Shown in pieces: positions 48,391 through 59,744 of a stretch of DNA of 64,000 nucleotides. Both the position numbers and the translations under genes were made by a program. Position 1 is the first letter of the stretch; every line of letters begins with the position of its first letter. The DNA is from Zopfochytrium polystomum. Lineage: Eukaryota > Chytridiomycota > Chytridiomycetes > Chytridiales > Chytridiaceae. Where the stretch lies: positions 124,001 to 188,000 of the forward strand of contig JAIVFJ010000059.1 of the NCBI GenBank assembly GCA_025765615.1. The letters run 5' to 3'. Below the pieces are notes generated by a model. That model worked only from the letters and a program-made list of their open reading frames with translations, searched no databases and had not been told where the DNA came from.

Positions 48391-49452
48391 ATGGGGACAG
48401 CAAAGAGAGTGAAGAATGATCATGGCGTGTGCAAGACGCTGATTGCAATGCACAATAACAGGAAGAGCACCCATGAGATTGCCAATGGCACAACTGTACC
48501 GAAGTCAACAGTCCAGGATATAATTGTGCACTATGAGAACACTGGCAGTCTCACTCACCTGCCCCGTTCCAGACAGCTTCACAAGCTCTCAGAGAACAAT
48601 CGCTGTTATTTGGTTCGAGCTACAAAGGGATCTGCATCAAACAGAAGGCAAACACTTGGCGACCTTGCAAATCAGTTGAATTCTGCTTGTGACAATCCCG
48701 TTTCAACAAGGACTGTTTGACGTGTACTTCACGAGGAGGGGATTTTCAAACCGTCTTGCAGTCAAAAAGCCCTATCTCAAGCCAGAGCATCGACGTAAAC
48801 GGCTTGAATTTGCTAAGGAGCATGTCAGGTGGTCCATGGAAGAGTGGGAGAAGGTAATTTAGACTGATGAGGCCAGCTTTGAGACTGGAGCACAGGAGCA
48901 GGTCCGTGTTTGGCACTGTGCAGGTGAAAAGCCCAAACCAGAATGTCTTCAAGCAACAGTGAAGAGTGGCCAACAGTCGTTCTCAATTTGGGCTTGTTCC
49001 ACAGTTCGATTGTGGGAAGCTTTGCATTCATTGACAGGCAACTGAACAGCTCACAGGATATTGACATTTTGGAATCGTCAACTTCAAGTCTTTATTGAAT
49101 ATTTGGATGAAAAGAATGCTGACAAGGAGTTTCTTGATAACAGACTGATCTATCAGCATGACAATGCACCAGCTCACACAGCCCTGAAAGTTAAAGCTTG
49201 TTCAAAGAAAAGGGCATGCCTATCATGAACTGGCCTGCTCAAAGCCTGGATTTGAACCCCATAGAGAATCTCTGGGCTTGACTTAAAGATCAAGTATCAG
49301 AAGACCAACCGCTTGGCCTCAAGGCATTGAAAAAGTCAGTTCGAAAAGCTTGGCAGGAAATTGAACCACAGTTCCTCCAAGCATTAGTGAAGAGTATGCC
49401 TGCAAGGATGCAAGTTACTATTGAGAGCGATGGAGGGCCAACAGACTATTGA
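48391..49452 (+). pseudogene. Tc1 DD34E transposase, several disabling changes
   Basis: Starts MGTAKRVKNDHGVCK with a helix-turn-helix (KSTVQDIIVHYENTGSL). TGA at 48718 interrupts it, then VLHEEGIF. The catalytic core follows in pieces: EEWEKVI-stop-TDEASFE, where a TAG replaces the Trp codon just before the first Asp; YQHDNAPAHTA with the second Asp; and, after a one-base frame change, MNWPAQSLDLNPIENLW with the Glu 34 residues on. All catalytic residues can still be seen, so inactivation is fairly recent, but no functional protein can be made. Confidence 0.9.
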
Positions 49453-49566
49453 CCAGACTTTCGAACCATCACGTTCTTTTTGCTTGAAATACAATTAAGT
49501 TTTGTGGAATTGGATGGCTCATGTTGAGTGAAATTTTGGTGGCACAGCAAGTGCCTGGAAACTTTT

Positions 49567-49568
<2 letters not shown>

Positions 49569-49597
<29 letters not shown>
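49569..49597. repeat. C29 homopolymer in a Tc1 inverted repeat
   Basis: Twenty-nine C residues between TTTTGT and CTGTA. Confidence 0.95.
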
Positions 49598-49601
49598 TGT
49601 A

Positions 49602-50588
49602 CATGACATCTGCTTAATGGCAAAGCTGAGCCCTTGTGATTTCTCACATGGACACAACGAAATAAGCCTGTGAACTACGGTTGTCTTACTATGTCAACCT
49701 TTTAACCCAAAAGATTTTTACCCTTCACCTTGGAGTTGCAGTTTTGAATACCCTTTGTCACAGTCGCAAGGAAAAGGCTGAGCATCCAACTTTTGCTTCT
49801 ACCTCTGGCCAGTGCTAAGTGGATGGAACTTGAACAGAGGTTGATCCCACCTAAACTCTTGCATGCTAGTCAAATTTCTCTATGATGAATCAATGTCGTT
49901 GAGAATAAGGAAAAAAATCTAATCCCATTCCCACGTAATGGCCCCTCTACCACCAACGCTCTGTCCACAATACAACGCAGTGAGTTGTAACCAATTTACT
50001 CGAACATAGTAATATCAATCTTGACTCTTGAGTACCATCGCAATGATGCTGCAAGACAAAATTACCTCGCGAAACTGCCTTCTTTCAATCACGACAGTTA
50101 TCAGCCGGGTGAGGTTCACCTTGGGAAATGCTGCAGGTTATTTAGGCTTAACGGATCTGTGTCCTTTGTCCGGTCCAACTCATTGACGTTATGGCTCGGG
50201 GGTTGGGATAGGGATAGAAAAACTTTGCAATTTTTGGGGGTGGCGTCGGCCACAGGCCGCCGCTGACGTCGCTTCCTTGGATGGTGGCAGCAGGTGGTGT
50301 CGGTGTGAGGACGACAGGCTGTCGAGCCTGTGACCTCAAATAAATTAAGTGTACACCCACTTTTTAACTGGTAATTGTGAGGATTACCACCCCGTCTCAA
50401 TCCACGTTTTGCTGGCAAAACGTGACTAGGCTTGGATTCCTACTCTCTTATTATTTATTGGGTTTCCATACAGCCTCTGACTGGCTCCATCTGTCTGCCT
50501 CTGAGCTCTACTATTATTTATTATTACTATTTATTATTGGCGATGTTGCAGACAGAAAGATTTAGTCTTGATTCTACTTGCTGATGCA
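49602..50588. other. no gene seen
   Basis: AT-rich sequence. A short AAATAAATTA tract at 50337-50350 and TATTATTTATTA tracts at 50447-50540 could be 3' tails of retroposons. No coding motifs. Confidence 0.45.
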
Positions 50589-50660
50589 AGGCTCCCTTGC
50601 TCAGTGGTTAGAGCGCTCCCTTCAATTGGGAAGGTGCCAAGTTTGAGACATGCTAGTTGA
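50589..50660 (+). repeat. tRNA-like SINE head
   Basis: GCTCAGTGGTTAGAGCGC is a textbook tRNA D-arm with A box; TCCC-TTCAATT-GGGA forms an anticodon hairpin; AAGTTTGAGACA is a decayed B box. The mutated T-arm and missing acceptor pairing argue against a working tRNA and for a tRNA-derived SINE, or an old tRNA pseudogene. Confidence 0.55.
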
Positions 50661-50924
50661 CAGACTGGGCAAAAATGCAAAGTCCTACTATGCCTGGCCA
50701 ATGGCCCCTCACTTTTGGAAATGACTTAGGACTGAAACACATCTGTGGGAGAAGTGCTAAGCCCAGATGGACAGAGTTAACAAGATGACGGCAGAGCTAA
50801 CAAGCCCTACCATCAGCCCATCGCACACATTCTTTTATCAATTTACTTACAAGTTTGGATGTTTTGGATATCAAGCCAGAAAAAAAAAAAAAAAAAAAAG
50901 TATTCTTCGCTGCGAAGTCATCCT

Positions 50925-51694
50925 TCATGTAGCAGTGAAAGTGGGACAATGGTTTCAGAAACGTGGATTGCAAATAATGGATTGGCCTGCACAAAGTGTA
51001 AACAGTCTACTCTGAGTGAGTGAGTGGAAGGAGTGAATGAAGTGGAGATGTGTGTTTGTGGTTGGTCCTTCTCCCCAACTTGGAGAGAAAGAGAGAAAAA
51101 ACTCTGTTATGAATTATTATACATGCTGTAATAGTTGCAAGGCAAGCGTGACTGGCACAGAGTAAAAACCTCTCCTATATTATCTGCTTGAGCAGAGGAG
51201 GAGGAAAACTGTTGACACTGGGTTTCCGTTCCACTTAATATTTGGAGTATTTGATAACAGCAGAAGCCAGCACCCAGGTCTGCATTGGCGGTGGCTCCCC
51301 TAGGCATTGTGAGAACAATAACTGACAGTCACAATAAGTTCAGATCCGTCTTGTGCCTCATGCTGCTAACCAGTCAGTTCCACACAATACTGGGAACACC
51401 TGAAACTAAAAGTGCTGAAAGATTGCCTGGAACTCCAGCTCTGAAAAAATCAGTCTCAAGCGCATGGAGCAAAATTTTTCATTCATTCCTTCAATTTTAG
51501 TTGAAAGGATGCCAAGGAGAATCAAGGCTGTCATCAAAAACAAAGGGGATTCCACAAAGTAGTGGCTCAGCTCCTTCCCAAGTACATTTTACTTTTGCTT
51601 GTTTTTTTTTTTTTGGATTTGTGAATAAAGGCGCTTGAACCAACACCATTTTTTTAATTTTGTCCAAGTGTATGAAGACTTTGTCTCCTGACTA
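50925..51694 (+). pseudogene. Tc1 transposase 3' fragment, interrupted
   Basis: Plus-strand WFQKRGLQIMDWPAQS (catalytic C-terminal region) stops near 51010. After about 400 bp of unrelated sequence the end of the enzyme resumes: LKKSVSSAWSKI, then MPRRIKAVIKNKG in another frame near 51510. It ends with the terminal repeat TATGAAGACTTTGTCTCC at 51671-51688. Inserted sequence and frame breaks make it non-functional. Confidence 0.7.
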
Positions 51695-51696
51695 TA

Positions 51697-52210
51697 CAGC
51701 GGGGGGGACAAAAGTTTCCTGGCATCCCCTAAAAATTTCGAGTTGGGTCCCCAGGCGTTACTTAGACAAACTCCACCATTTCTCAACATTTTGCAACGAA
51801 GCTTCATTAGATTAACTTGTGCAATACCAAGGCGTCATGCTTTGTGAGCTGGTGCATTGTCTTGCTGATAGATCACGTTGGCAGTCACATTCTTTTGAGA
51901 GTCCATTTTCCCATCCACATGGTCCAGAAAACCTTCAAACTCCACTTCCAGAATGTCAGTAAACTTGGTTGAGTTGAGCCGTCAATGAACAAGAGCATCC
52001 TGGGTTAACCATAAGAGCCTTTTGTTGCCCAACCCAAACATTGTAAATCGTAGGTGGAGAGCCTTTTAGGCTGTCCACTGCGTGGGAGATCCACCAGGCC
52101 TCCCAACTTCTTGAAACGGCGTATGATACTTTGAGGACTTGCTCTCTTGATCACAACAAAGTCACTGATTGCTCCAAGGCTCGAATCCCTTTGTGAGACT
52201 ATACTCACTC
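51697..52210 (-). pseudogene. Tc1 element fragment, opposite orientation
   Basis: Begins with the terminal repeat CAGCGGGGGGGACAAAAGTTTCC immediately after TA (51695-51696). On the minus strand it carries VIYQQDNAPAHKA (second catalytic Asp, about 51850) and an N-terminal helix-turn-helix (SIIRRFKKLGGLVDLPRSGQ, about 52110). The middle is deleted, and no second terminal repeat was found on the right. Confidence 0.75.
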
Positions 52211-53300
52211 CTTTGACCCTGGGATCTGGGCCCTAGAGTGAGGGAAAGCAAATAATAGGCTAAAAAGGGCACGACCTAGCGCCCCTCGTCGCAGACGGTG
52301 CTGCAGGAGCCCTTGTCGTCGCCAGCGACGGGGGGGGAGAGAGAGAAGGGAGTCGACTATGTAGGGGTCAGAAGGTCGCCAGCAGGGAACTTGCACGCGG
52401 AAACACCTGCAATCGTACACGCACCCCGCCGGGCTGCGTTGGCACGATCACTTGACCAACGGGCTTTATCGCATCGCACTCGTACTCACACATCTCACCC
52501 TCACAGCAATAGGACCAAGGCAGGCGCTTGTAGATCGAACTCTCAGGTGTCGGGGGCTGCACCAGGCGCAGCCACCAACACCCTCGCGGGGACGGGAAGG
52601 TTGGGGACAACGACGCCGTCGTCGTCACCACCACCACTGTCATCGCAGCAGGCAAGCACCAGGGATCCTCACTCCAACACAGAGCCAGCAATGTCACACA
52701 GTCGCTGGTGGGGCCAGCTGCATTCCCCACCCACGGCCCCTTACGAGGAGCCCCACGAAGGGACCATGTACACACCCAGGTGTGTACCATCTCTCACTAC
52801 CCTCACCTTGCGAGCCAGATGGATTTGCAGGGACTCTGTATTGGTGCCAATGGACAGAAATCAGATTGAAGAAAAAAGGAAAAAGAGAAATGGCCCAAAA
52901 ACAGAGAGAGAGAAAATTGACAAGTCAACCCCCCTGACTTGGAGCATCCACCACAAATGCTCTAAGTCCCCCCAACCCTATGCATGTATGTACAAGTGCC
53001 GAAAATAAATAATAAATTAGGCGGGCTTGGGGTACAGCCTGTCAGGCACCCCATCCCTAGGCAGTCAGGCAGTCTCCGTTAGTCACCGAAAAAGAAAATA
53101 TGTTGAGAAAACCCTGGTGCAACGGAAACTGTTAAGACAAAAGTTGTAAAAGCAGATCCAATAATAAAGACAGGTTAGCCGCAAATACACTTTGATAACG
53201 CCTTGGAAACTAAAGAACCGGGAGCAATAATAGGGGTCCCGATCCTTGCATTTTATGACAGGTACGCTTGTTTTTGCGAATAAAATCCCTAGACTTTATC
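52211..53300. other. no gene seen; transposon-derived or spacer
   Basis: A moderately GC-rich block (52290-52820) with long but featureless plus frames, ending in AAATAAATAATAAATTA at about 53000, which resembles a retroposon 3' tail. Confidence 0.4.
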
Positions 53301-53505
53301 ACTGAGACCTCAGTGTAGTCTCACACCTTCTTATGGAGATTGACCACTTCCTCACATGTGGCCGCATTGTGCTTCGTGTGATGCTGCTTCTCCATGCTGG
53401 GTTTGGTGGTGATCTGGGCAATCGTGATCCTGGGAGATGTCTCAGATCAAAAGTTGGGCAAAACACTTTCACAACGTGTATGAAGACTTTTGTCCCCCCA
53501 CTGTA

Positions 53506-54409
53506 CAGTGGGATGACAAATGATTTTGTGGAAACCTCGTATTTAAGTGCATGGGACAAACATTGAGAACTTCGTCAATATTCAACGCAATGTTATGATA
53601 CTTTGTACACAGTGCAAATCAGTGAACCAATATGGTCTCTGTGTCTGGGGCATTAATTAATTAAATCAATTATATCTTCCAACTCCAGAAATTGGAAGTA
53701 AATCTTGCATCAGTTTTTAGAAATAGAAGCGCAGTGCTAAAGATGGCCGCAGCAGGTAAAATCTGCAGAGAATTGAAGGACAGTTCTTTTGTGTATTCAA
53801 TCATAAAGCCAAAGATACTGTGGAAAATTGGAGACAAGGCTCAAAGGCATTGACTCAATTAGGTCGAAAAAACAAAAAAAAATTTCAGCTATTCATCAGT
53901 GTCGCATTAATAAGGTCCATGGGTGGGCAAACCCTCACAAACAGCTTACAAAATGTATATCAATTCAAAAAGAGCAAAAAAAAGGGCAGCAAGTATTTGC
54001 AGGATAGTCATTTTGGGGAGAAGCCGGTTTCAATCCGTCCATCAGGCAACAGTTCTTAACATGGTGTTTTGCTCCGCAAATTTTTTTCAGATGTTTCAAC
54101 ATGTTTTACACAGTCTTTAACCATTAAGTTTGACCAATCACAGCTGCACTAGAAGTGCTTTGTTCAACTCTTATCAGCAGCGTAAGTTTTTCTTTGATAT
54201 TTTGGAGTTTTGCACCAAAATTAGAATTACTAAGTGACCCAGCCATAGAATGAATACCAGCTTCATGCAGCATGATGCACTCAAAGTCCACCATGTATGA
54301 GCCAAATTTCACATCGATTTGTGGAAAAAGCGCAGGGTTTGGCAAAGTGAATGTACGGCCTAGCACCTTAATTTTTGACATTTCCGCGAAGACTTCTGTC
54401 ACCCGACTG
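53506..54409. mobile_element. degenerate Tc1-like element, about 0.9 kb
   Basis: Left repeat CAGTGGGATGACAAATGATTTTGTGG follows TA at 53504-53505; right repeat GCGAAGACTTCTGTCACCCGACTG ends at 54409. The interior holds scraps of a plus-strand transposase N-terminal region (53750-54050) with many stops. On the minus strand a 105-codon frame (54438-54124) enters through the right repeat; it is probably leader sequence rather than a gene. Confidence 0.6.
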
Positions 54410-54820
54410 CACAGTTGGCTCTCAGGCGGCGCGGGCAAGTGTGATAGGTGGGTGGGTGGGTCGGGAGGTCAGCCGGCAGCCCCAGTCTCTTTTCTCTTCT
54501 CGCCGTCAATCGACCAACTCCCAGGGTAACCCTCCATCAACTCGTGGGAAAAAGAAAGCTCCAACGCAAATAATCACGTGTAGTTGAGGCGGGATGCCGC
54601 CCTTCCGTTATTTCATCATCGTCGTCGAAGCAGCGTTCCCAGGCCCTGCTGCGCGTGCACACACACAAACTCAACATAAGCACAAACGAAAACAAACAAG
54701 AAAAAAAGAGAAAAAAAAAAACCTGAATTGCGTACCCTGCCAACCCCACTCTACTACTACCCCTCGTCCGAGTAACCCCCCGTCATTCAACGCAAAAAAC
54801 ACAGCCCACAGCTCCCCTTC
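54410..54820. other. spacer, no gene seen
   Basis: Short A runs (54708-54720) and CA repeats; probably the 3' flank of the MPP-alpha gene. Confidence 0.5.
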
Positions 54821-57401
54821 TTACCGCCCCTTCCCAAACAGCCACCTTCGGCCCGCGCCGCCGCCGCTTCCTCCAGCCGACGCCGACGCCAGCGGGGCGT
54901 CCACCGGCTCGCCCAGTCGCCACTTGCGCACCGTGTCCAGCGGATCCCTCAGCGCGTCCTTCGGGCCCGTGAGGGCGCCGACCGCCAGCACGGTCGGGCC
55001 GCCGTCGCCGGACCGACGCCAGTGCCGCGCCGGGTGGTCTCTCCACCCGCCGCCCTCGCCCTCGCCCTCAAACTCGAGCGGGCTTTGCACGTTCTCGCAA
55101 AAGAGCACCCGCCGCGCGACCCGCATCAGGTCCTCGGCCGTCAGCGAGTCGACCCGCCTGCACATCTCCTCGACCCCGACACGCCGCGGCGGTGGCGGCG
55201 GGATCGCCGTCGGCCCCGCCGCCGCCCCCGCACCGGGCAGCGGCAGCGGCCGCGACATCACCTGGCGCCCAATGTCCTCCAGCTCCACGCTGCGGGACTC
55301 GAGCGACATGAGCAGGTTCGACTTGAGCTGGTTCTTGGCTCGGGAGAGCTCGATCGGTGCGATGCGCCGGGTCATGTCGTACAGCTGGTGGCAGAGAATC
55401 GCACCAATGTATTCGTGCGTTTCGGGCGAAGGTGGCACCGCTGCGTAGATGCCAAACAGGCCAGTGTCGAGGTACGAGAAAGACACCTACGTTAAGAAAT
55501 CCAAAATAAACAATAAATTTTAAAAAAAGCGTTCAAAGTAAATCCGAGCGCCTTTCAGCAATGCGGCGACTCGAAAGAGAGCGAATGCCAGTGTTTGGTC
55601 CTCCTTACCATGTTGCACCTCTCGACCCAGTGGTACTGGTTCAACACCTCAGTGTAGAGGCGAGTGTACATGCCCTTTCCGGGGCCACCAGCCGAAAAGC
55701 TGCCACCACCTCCCATCAGCGTCGAGAGCGTGGCCAGCGCGTACACATCCGGATCCAAAAGAGACGGCGCCTCGAATCCAATGAACAAGTGCGTCAGGTT
55801 CTGGTCGTCCGGGTTTGGCGAGATCGGCCCCTTTGAAGTGTCCACGACGACCGATCCGCCCGTGTACTTGCTCGGCTTGCACGCCTCTACTTGGAGGCCG
55901 AGGGTTTCTGGCGCTGCCGGTGCGTGCTGGCCAAAGTGCTGCTCGGCCAGGGCCACCAACTCTTCGTGAGGCATTCCGACTCCAGCGACCACGAGTCGCT
56001 CTGGGGTGTACCACGTCTTGTGGAACGAGCGCAGCAGCTCGGGGGTGATCTTTTCCAGCGCGGAGGGCGTGCACAGCATGGCTCTTCCGACAGCGGTCGC
56101 GTCTTGCACGGACTCAAGCGCCTCGTCGAGGACGATCGATTGCGAGGTGTCGTCCTGGCGGGCGCGCAGGAGCAAGGTCTGCCCCGCCGTGTTCAGGCCG
56201 CGGAGCCCGCCGAACGCAATCTGCTGGAGCTTTTCGGGCAGTCCAATGTCGGGGCGCCACTTCATGTCCTCAATCTCGTACGCGATGGTGTCCTTGACGG
56301 CGAGGACCTCCTCGTCCGTGATGAGCGGGCGCAGCGACACTTCGGCCAGGATCTCGATAACCTTGGGAAGGTTCTTCCGAAACACGGCGGCCTGGTAAAT
56401 GAGCGCTTCACGTGAGCTGTGGGCGATAACATTCCCTCCAAGTGTTTCCAGCTGGGCAAGCATCTCCTCGTTGGTGAAGTTTTGAGTGCTCTTTGCATTT
56501 GCATTTGGTTTTTTTTTTTTTTTTTTTTGGTGGGGGGGTTTGCATTGCAGGGGGGGTGGATATTTGACAGAGATGCGGTTAATAATAATAAACCCGATCG
56601 TGAAGGAAGACGGTGGAGAATTAGCCCAACACATACACACACACACACACAGAAGCACACACAAAGCACACTAGCTTACGCAACACACACCTTGAAAGCC
56701 AAACGGTCCAATACGTGGCACGCCCCAGCCGTGTCCGCCGTCTCGTACCGGCTGCCCACGTCGACGTACACGCCCGCAGCGACAAAGTGTCCAGGCGCAT
56801 CCTGCGACGCTACCCGGATTCCGTTCGGAAGCGTCGAAATGAGCGTGGGGTGCGCGCCGGTGGCCGCCAGCGTCGAGAACGAGCGGCGGTAGCCGCGCTG
56901 CTGGTGCAGCTGGAGCCGCTGCTGCTGCCGGCTCTGAGCGGCAAACGCCGGGTGAGTGGACGAAAGGGGAGGAAGAGAGGATGCGTGGCGAGATTGGCGG
57001 AGAGGGCCTGGACCCGGGGAGCGCGCGTCGGCGGGCCCTGAAGCCGACTCTAACCTCGCCGCCGCCGCCGCCGATGCGCTCGAGTAGCTGCGACTGGCTT
57101 GCACGGCGACGATGCGGCCTGTGTCGGGCGACGATAGCGAAAGGGATCGGATCGCAGCCGCCGTGTGGTTCCGATCGCGCCGGTCGGGCCTGGACGATCT
57201 GTGTGCACCCTCATCCGGCGACGACACTGCCGATGATGAGGCGGCAGCGGTAGATAGCGGAAGGAGGCGGGATAGTCCGTGGGCCGGGGCGGGTGGTTTT
57301 GGCGGTGGCAGTGGCAGTGAGGATGCTGAAGCTGATGCTGACGGCGGTAGCGGCGGCGGTTTGTGGGGACCGCGTGTTGCGAGTAGCCGCCGGGCAATCA
57401 T
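54821..57401 (-). CDS. PMPCA: mitochondrial processing peptidase, alpha subunit
   Basis: Substrate-recognising partner of MPP-beta that removes presequences in the matrix. Exons 57401-56691, 56490-55609 and 55486-54821 (all phase 0) give 752 residues. The M16 fold starts at STLPNGIRVAS and continues HVLDRLAFK-STQNFTNEEM, where the zinc motif HxxEH of the beta subunit is replaced by HVLDR, as expected for the inactive alpha subunit. The Gly-rich loop GGGGSFSAGGPGKGMYTRLY is intact; ELSRAKNQLKSNLLMSLESR is conserved. The N-terminus is extended by roughly 170 Ser/Ala/Arg/Gln-rich residues beginning MIARRLLATRGP, and Gly/Pro-rich inserts lie near the end, so it is much longer than yeast Mas2 (482). 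Confidence 0.93.
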
Positions 57402-57815
57402 GGTGGTGTTTGGTGGGTAATTTGCTAAATTTTGACTTGCCCCCGACGGACGCAGAGACAGAACTCTCAGTCCTTTCGCCCTCTCTCTTTCTTTCTTCCT
57501 TCGTTCCCGCAAAAGACTCGCCGTCGCGGCGCAGCACTACTTCATGGCGTTGTGAAGGCGTCGTCTGTGCGCGCAGGTCGCACTGCCACTACACCCCACA
57601 TTGCTTCGTTCTCCACTAGACTCGCACGGGAAACAGGTGGGAGGCCCGTCGAGATGGTCAGATTTCACAATACGCACTCAGTCAACACCCCCCAATTCAT
57701 TATTTCCATGTATCCAACTTGTGATTCATTCATTCAACCAATCTTATGAATACCTTCTTGGCGTCGCAGCGAATACTATACCAGTCGCTTGGAGTCCTTC
57801 CAAACCTTTGAAGCG

Positions 57816-57851
<36 letters not shown>

Positions 57852-58000
57852 CGTTGGTGGAACGATTGCTGGTGTCAGAAAAAAAAAAATTTGTCTCCGC
57901 GGTGTTTTCCGACGACACGCACACAGCACACAGCAGGAAGCAATCCCCCCAACTCCTCCCCCCTCAAGCGCACGCACAGCAGCGCTACCGAAAAAAAAAA
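57402..58000. other. divergent intergenic region between MPP-alpha and the EF-hand gene
   Basis: Pyrimidine-rich near the MPP-alpha start and a T33 run at 57819-57851. It probably contains both promoters; no clear TATA pair. Confidence 0.5.
57819..57851. repeat. T33 homopolymer
   Basis: Lies 150 bp upstream of the EF-hand start codon. Confidence 0.95.
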
Positions 58001-58659
58001 ATGGCCACCACCGGCACCGCCCAAAAGCTGGTCTTTGTCGGCGTCGGCGGTGACGGCACCAACGGCGGCGGCGGCGAGAACAACCGGCGGCGGCCCGGCG
58101 GCGGCGGCGGCGCGGCCACCACGCGCGCCGTCTCCGTCATGGGCGGCGGTAGCGGCGGCCGCGTCGGCTCCGCAGGGAGCACGGCCGCGACGGCGGGAAT
58201 GACGCTGGGCCCGCCGATGCCGGCAGCATCGGCATCCGCGGCGGCTTCTGCGGGCATCTCGTTCGCGTTAGTGCGCGGCACGTCCACGATCGACGGCGGC
58301 TCCGGCGGCGGCGGCGGTGCAGCATCGGTATTCAGGCGGCGCTCGCTGTCCCGCAGCATGTCAGCGGCGCCGCGGCAGGAGGAGCTCAAGCCGGTGACGA
58401 TGGAGGACATTTTGTCGGTAGTCGGGTTCCTGGCGCGCGACGGGCGCACGGTGACCAAGGAGGATCTGCGCGCCGGGATGGAGGCGTACTTTCCGGCGCT
58501 GCCGGCAAAGGCGCTCAAGCCGCTGCTCGCAGGCAAGGAGGAGGTGACCAAGGAGGTGCTTTATGCTATGCTGGTGAGGAAAAAGTGTCCCGAGGAGTAT
58601 ATGGCTGAGTCGATGCAGGTGAGAGAGAGGTGCGAGGTGCGTGTGTGAGTGTGTGTGTG

Positions 58660-58706
<47 letters not shown>

Positions 58707-58979
58707 TGTGCGTGCGTGCGTGCGTGCGTGCAATCGAATATCTATGCTTTCTCTGACCCTCACCATTCCCGACGAAACCAGCTCTTTGACCTCGACGAGA
58801 CGGGCGTGATATCCGACGCCAGCCTCAAGCAGCTTCTCCGGCGCATCAACCGCTACGGCCTGCCCGAAAAGGGCGACGTTGCCGCCATCTACAAGCGCTT
58901 TGACCGGGATGGGGACGGCAAGATTGGGCCGATGGACTACCGAAGGATGAACGCGCGAAGCCCGTGGATGATGTTGTGA
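58001..58979 (+). CDS. EF-hand calcium-binding protein
   Basis: Exons 58001-58618 and 58782-58979 (phase 0) give 271 residues. The N-terminal half is Gly/Ala-rich with low complexity. A helical EF-like pair (TMEDILSVVGFLARDGRTVTKEDL ..., in part) leads into exon 2: loop DLDETGVISDAS, whose position 12 is Ser and probably binds Ca weakly, and the canonical loop DRDGDGKIGPMD. The two exon-2 hands resemble the centrin/calmodulin C-lobe spacing (FDLDETG ... LRRINRYGL ... AIYKRFDRDGDGKI). It could be a centrin-like or axonemal calcium sensor; no closer assignment. The start follows an A11 run. Confidence 0.82.
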
Positions 58980-59276
58980 AATAAAGAAAAAGAAAAAAGG
59001 ATAAGAGGAAAAAAAAAGATGGGTAGTAAGCGCAGTGGGAGGGGGCAGGAGGGAGGCGGTGCGGGCGGGAGGTATCACAGAGTGTTGCAGGAGCCAGCGT
59101 CAGAGTAACAAGGAGAGAAGGACAGGGTGGGGGGAAACCGAAGGGGTGGGGCTTCCTCTGCGACAAATCTCGCAGTTGTCGAGACGCGAAAACCCCAACG
59201 CACTTTTCACCACCGCCCAACAACCGAGTCCGAAGCGGGGGGCCTCTCGCCGCCGCGATCCATACACCGCGACACG

Positions 59277-59279
<3 letters not shown>

Positions 59280-59330
<51 letters not shown>
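59280..59330. repeat. (CA)n microsatellite
   Basis: About 25 CA units, 34 bp before the start codon of the C11orf65-like gene, probably in its 5' leader. Confidence 0.95.
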
Positions 59331-59334
<4 letters not shown>

Positions 59335-59363
59335 AACAAACAATCATCCAAAATCGTCCGCAT

Positions 59364-59694
59364 ATGCAAGCCGTCAGCGGCGGCGGCGGCGGCGCGGCGG
59401 CGGTGACGGGGACGACGGCGTCCTGGACCAAGCGGCACGAGCGGGTCCACAACGCGGCGACGACGATCGCCCGAGCGTGGCGGAGCTACTTTCGCAAGAA
59501 GGTGTTCCGCGCGCTCAAGACGAACCTGTACAAAGCAGTTTCGTGGAGAGAGAAGGGGTGCTGTTTATTCTCTCTCGGCGAGGTGTTCGATTCCATACCC
59601 GCTCTGTCCCCGTGCCCAAAAAGAATACGATCGCATGCAAATCTCACAAACTCTTTGCCCCCCACTCCTTCTACTCGCCACTCCACTCGCGTGA

Positions 59695-59744
<50 letters not shown>

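Larger units (their letters stand above)
48272..49601 (+). mobile_element. Tc1-type DNA transposon with both inverted repeats, inactive
   Basis: TA at 48272-48273 is followed by CAGGGGGAGGACAAAGGGTTCC. The other end is GGAAACTTTTGT, a C29 run, then CTG and TA at 49600-49601. These are matching terminal inverted repeats with TA target duplications, giving an element of about 1.33 kb. The transposase inside is broken. The C run within the right repeat has expanded to 29, whereas the left repeat has two G blocks of 5 and 2. Confidence 0.88.

Noticed and set aside
50589..50660. Functional tRNA-Leu(CAA)
   Set aside because: The anticodon hairpin would read CAA, but the T-arm is mutated and the acceptor stem does not pair.
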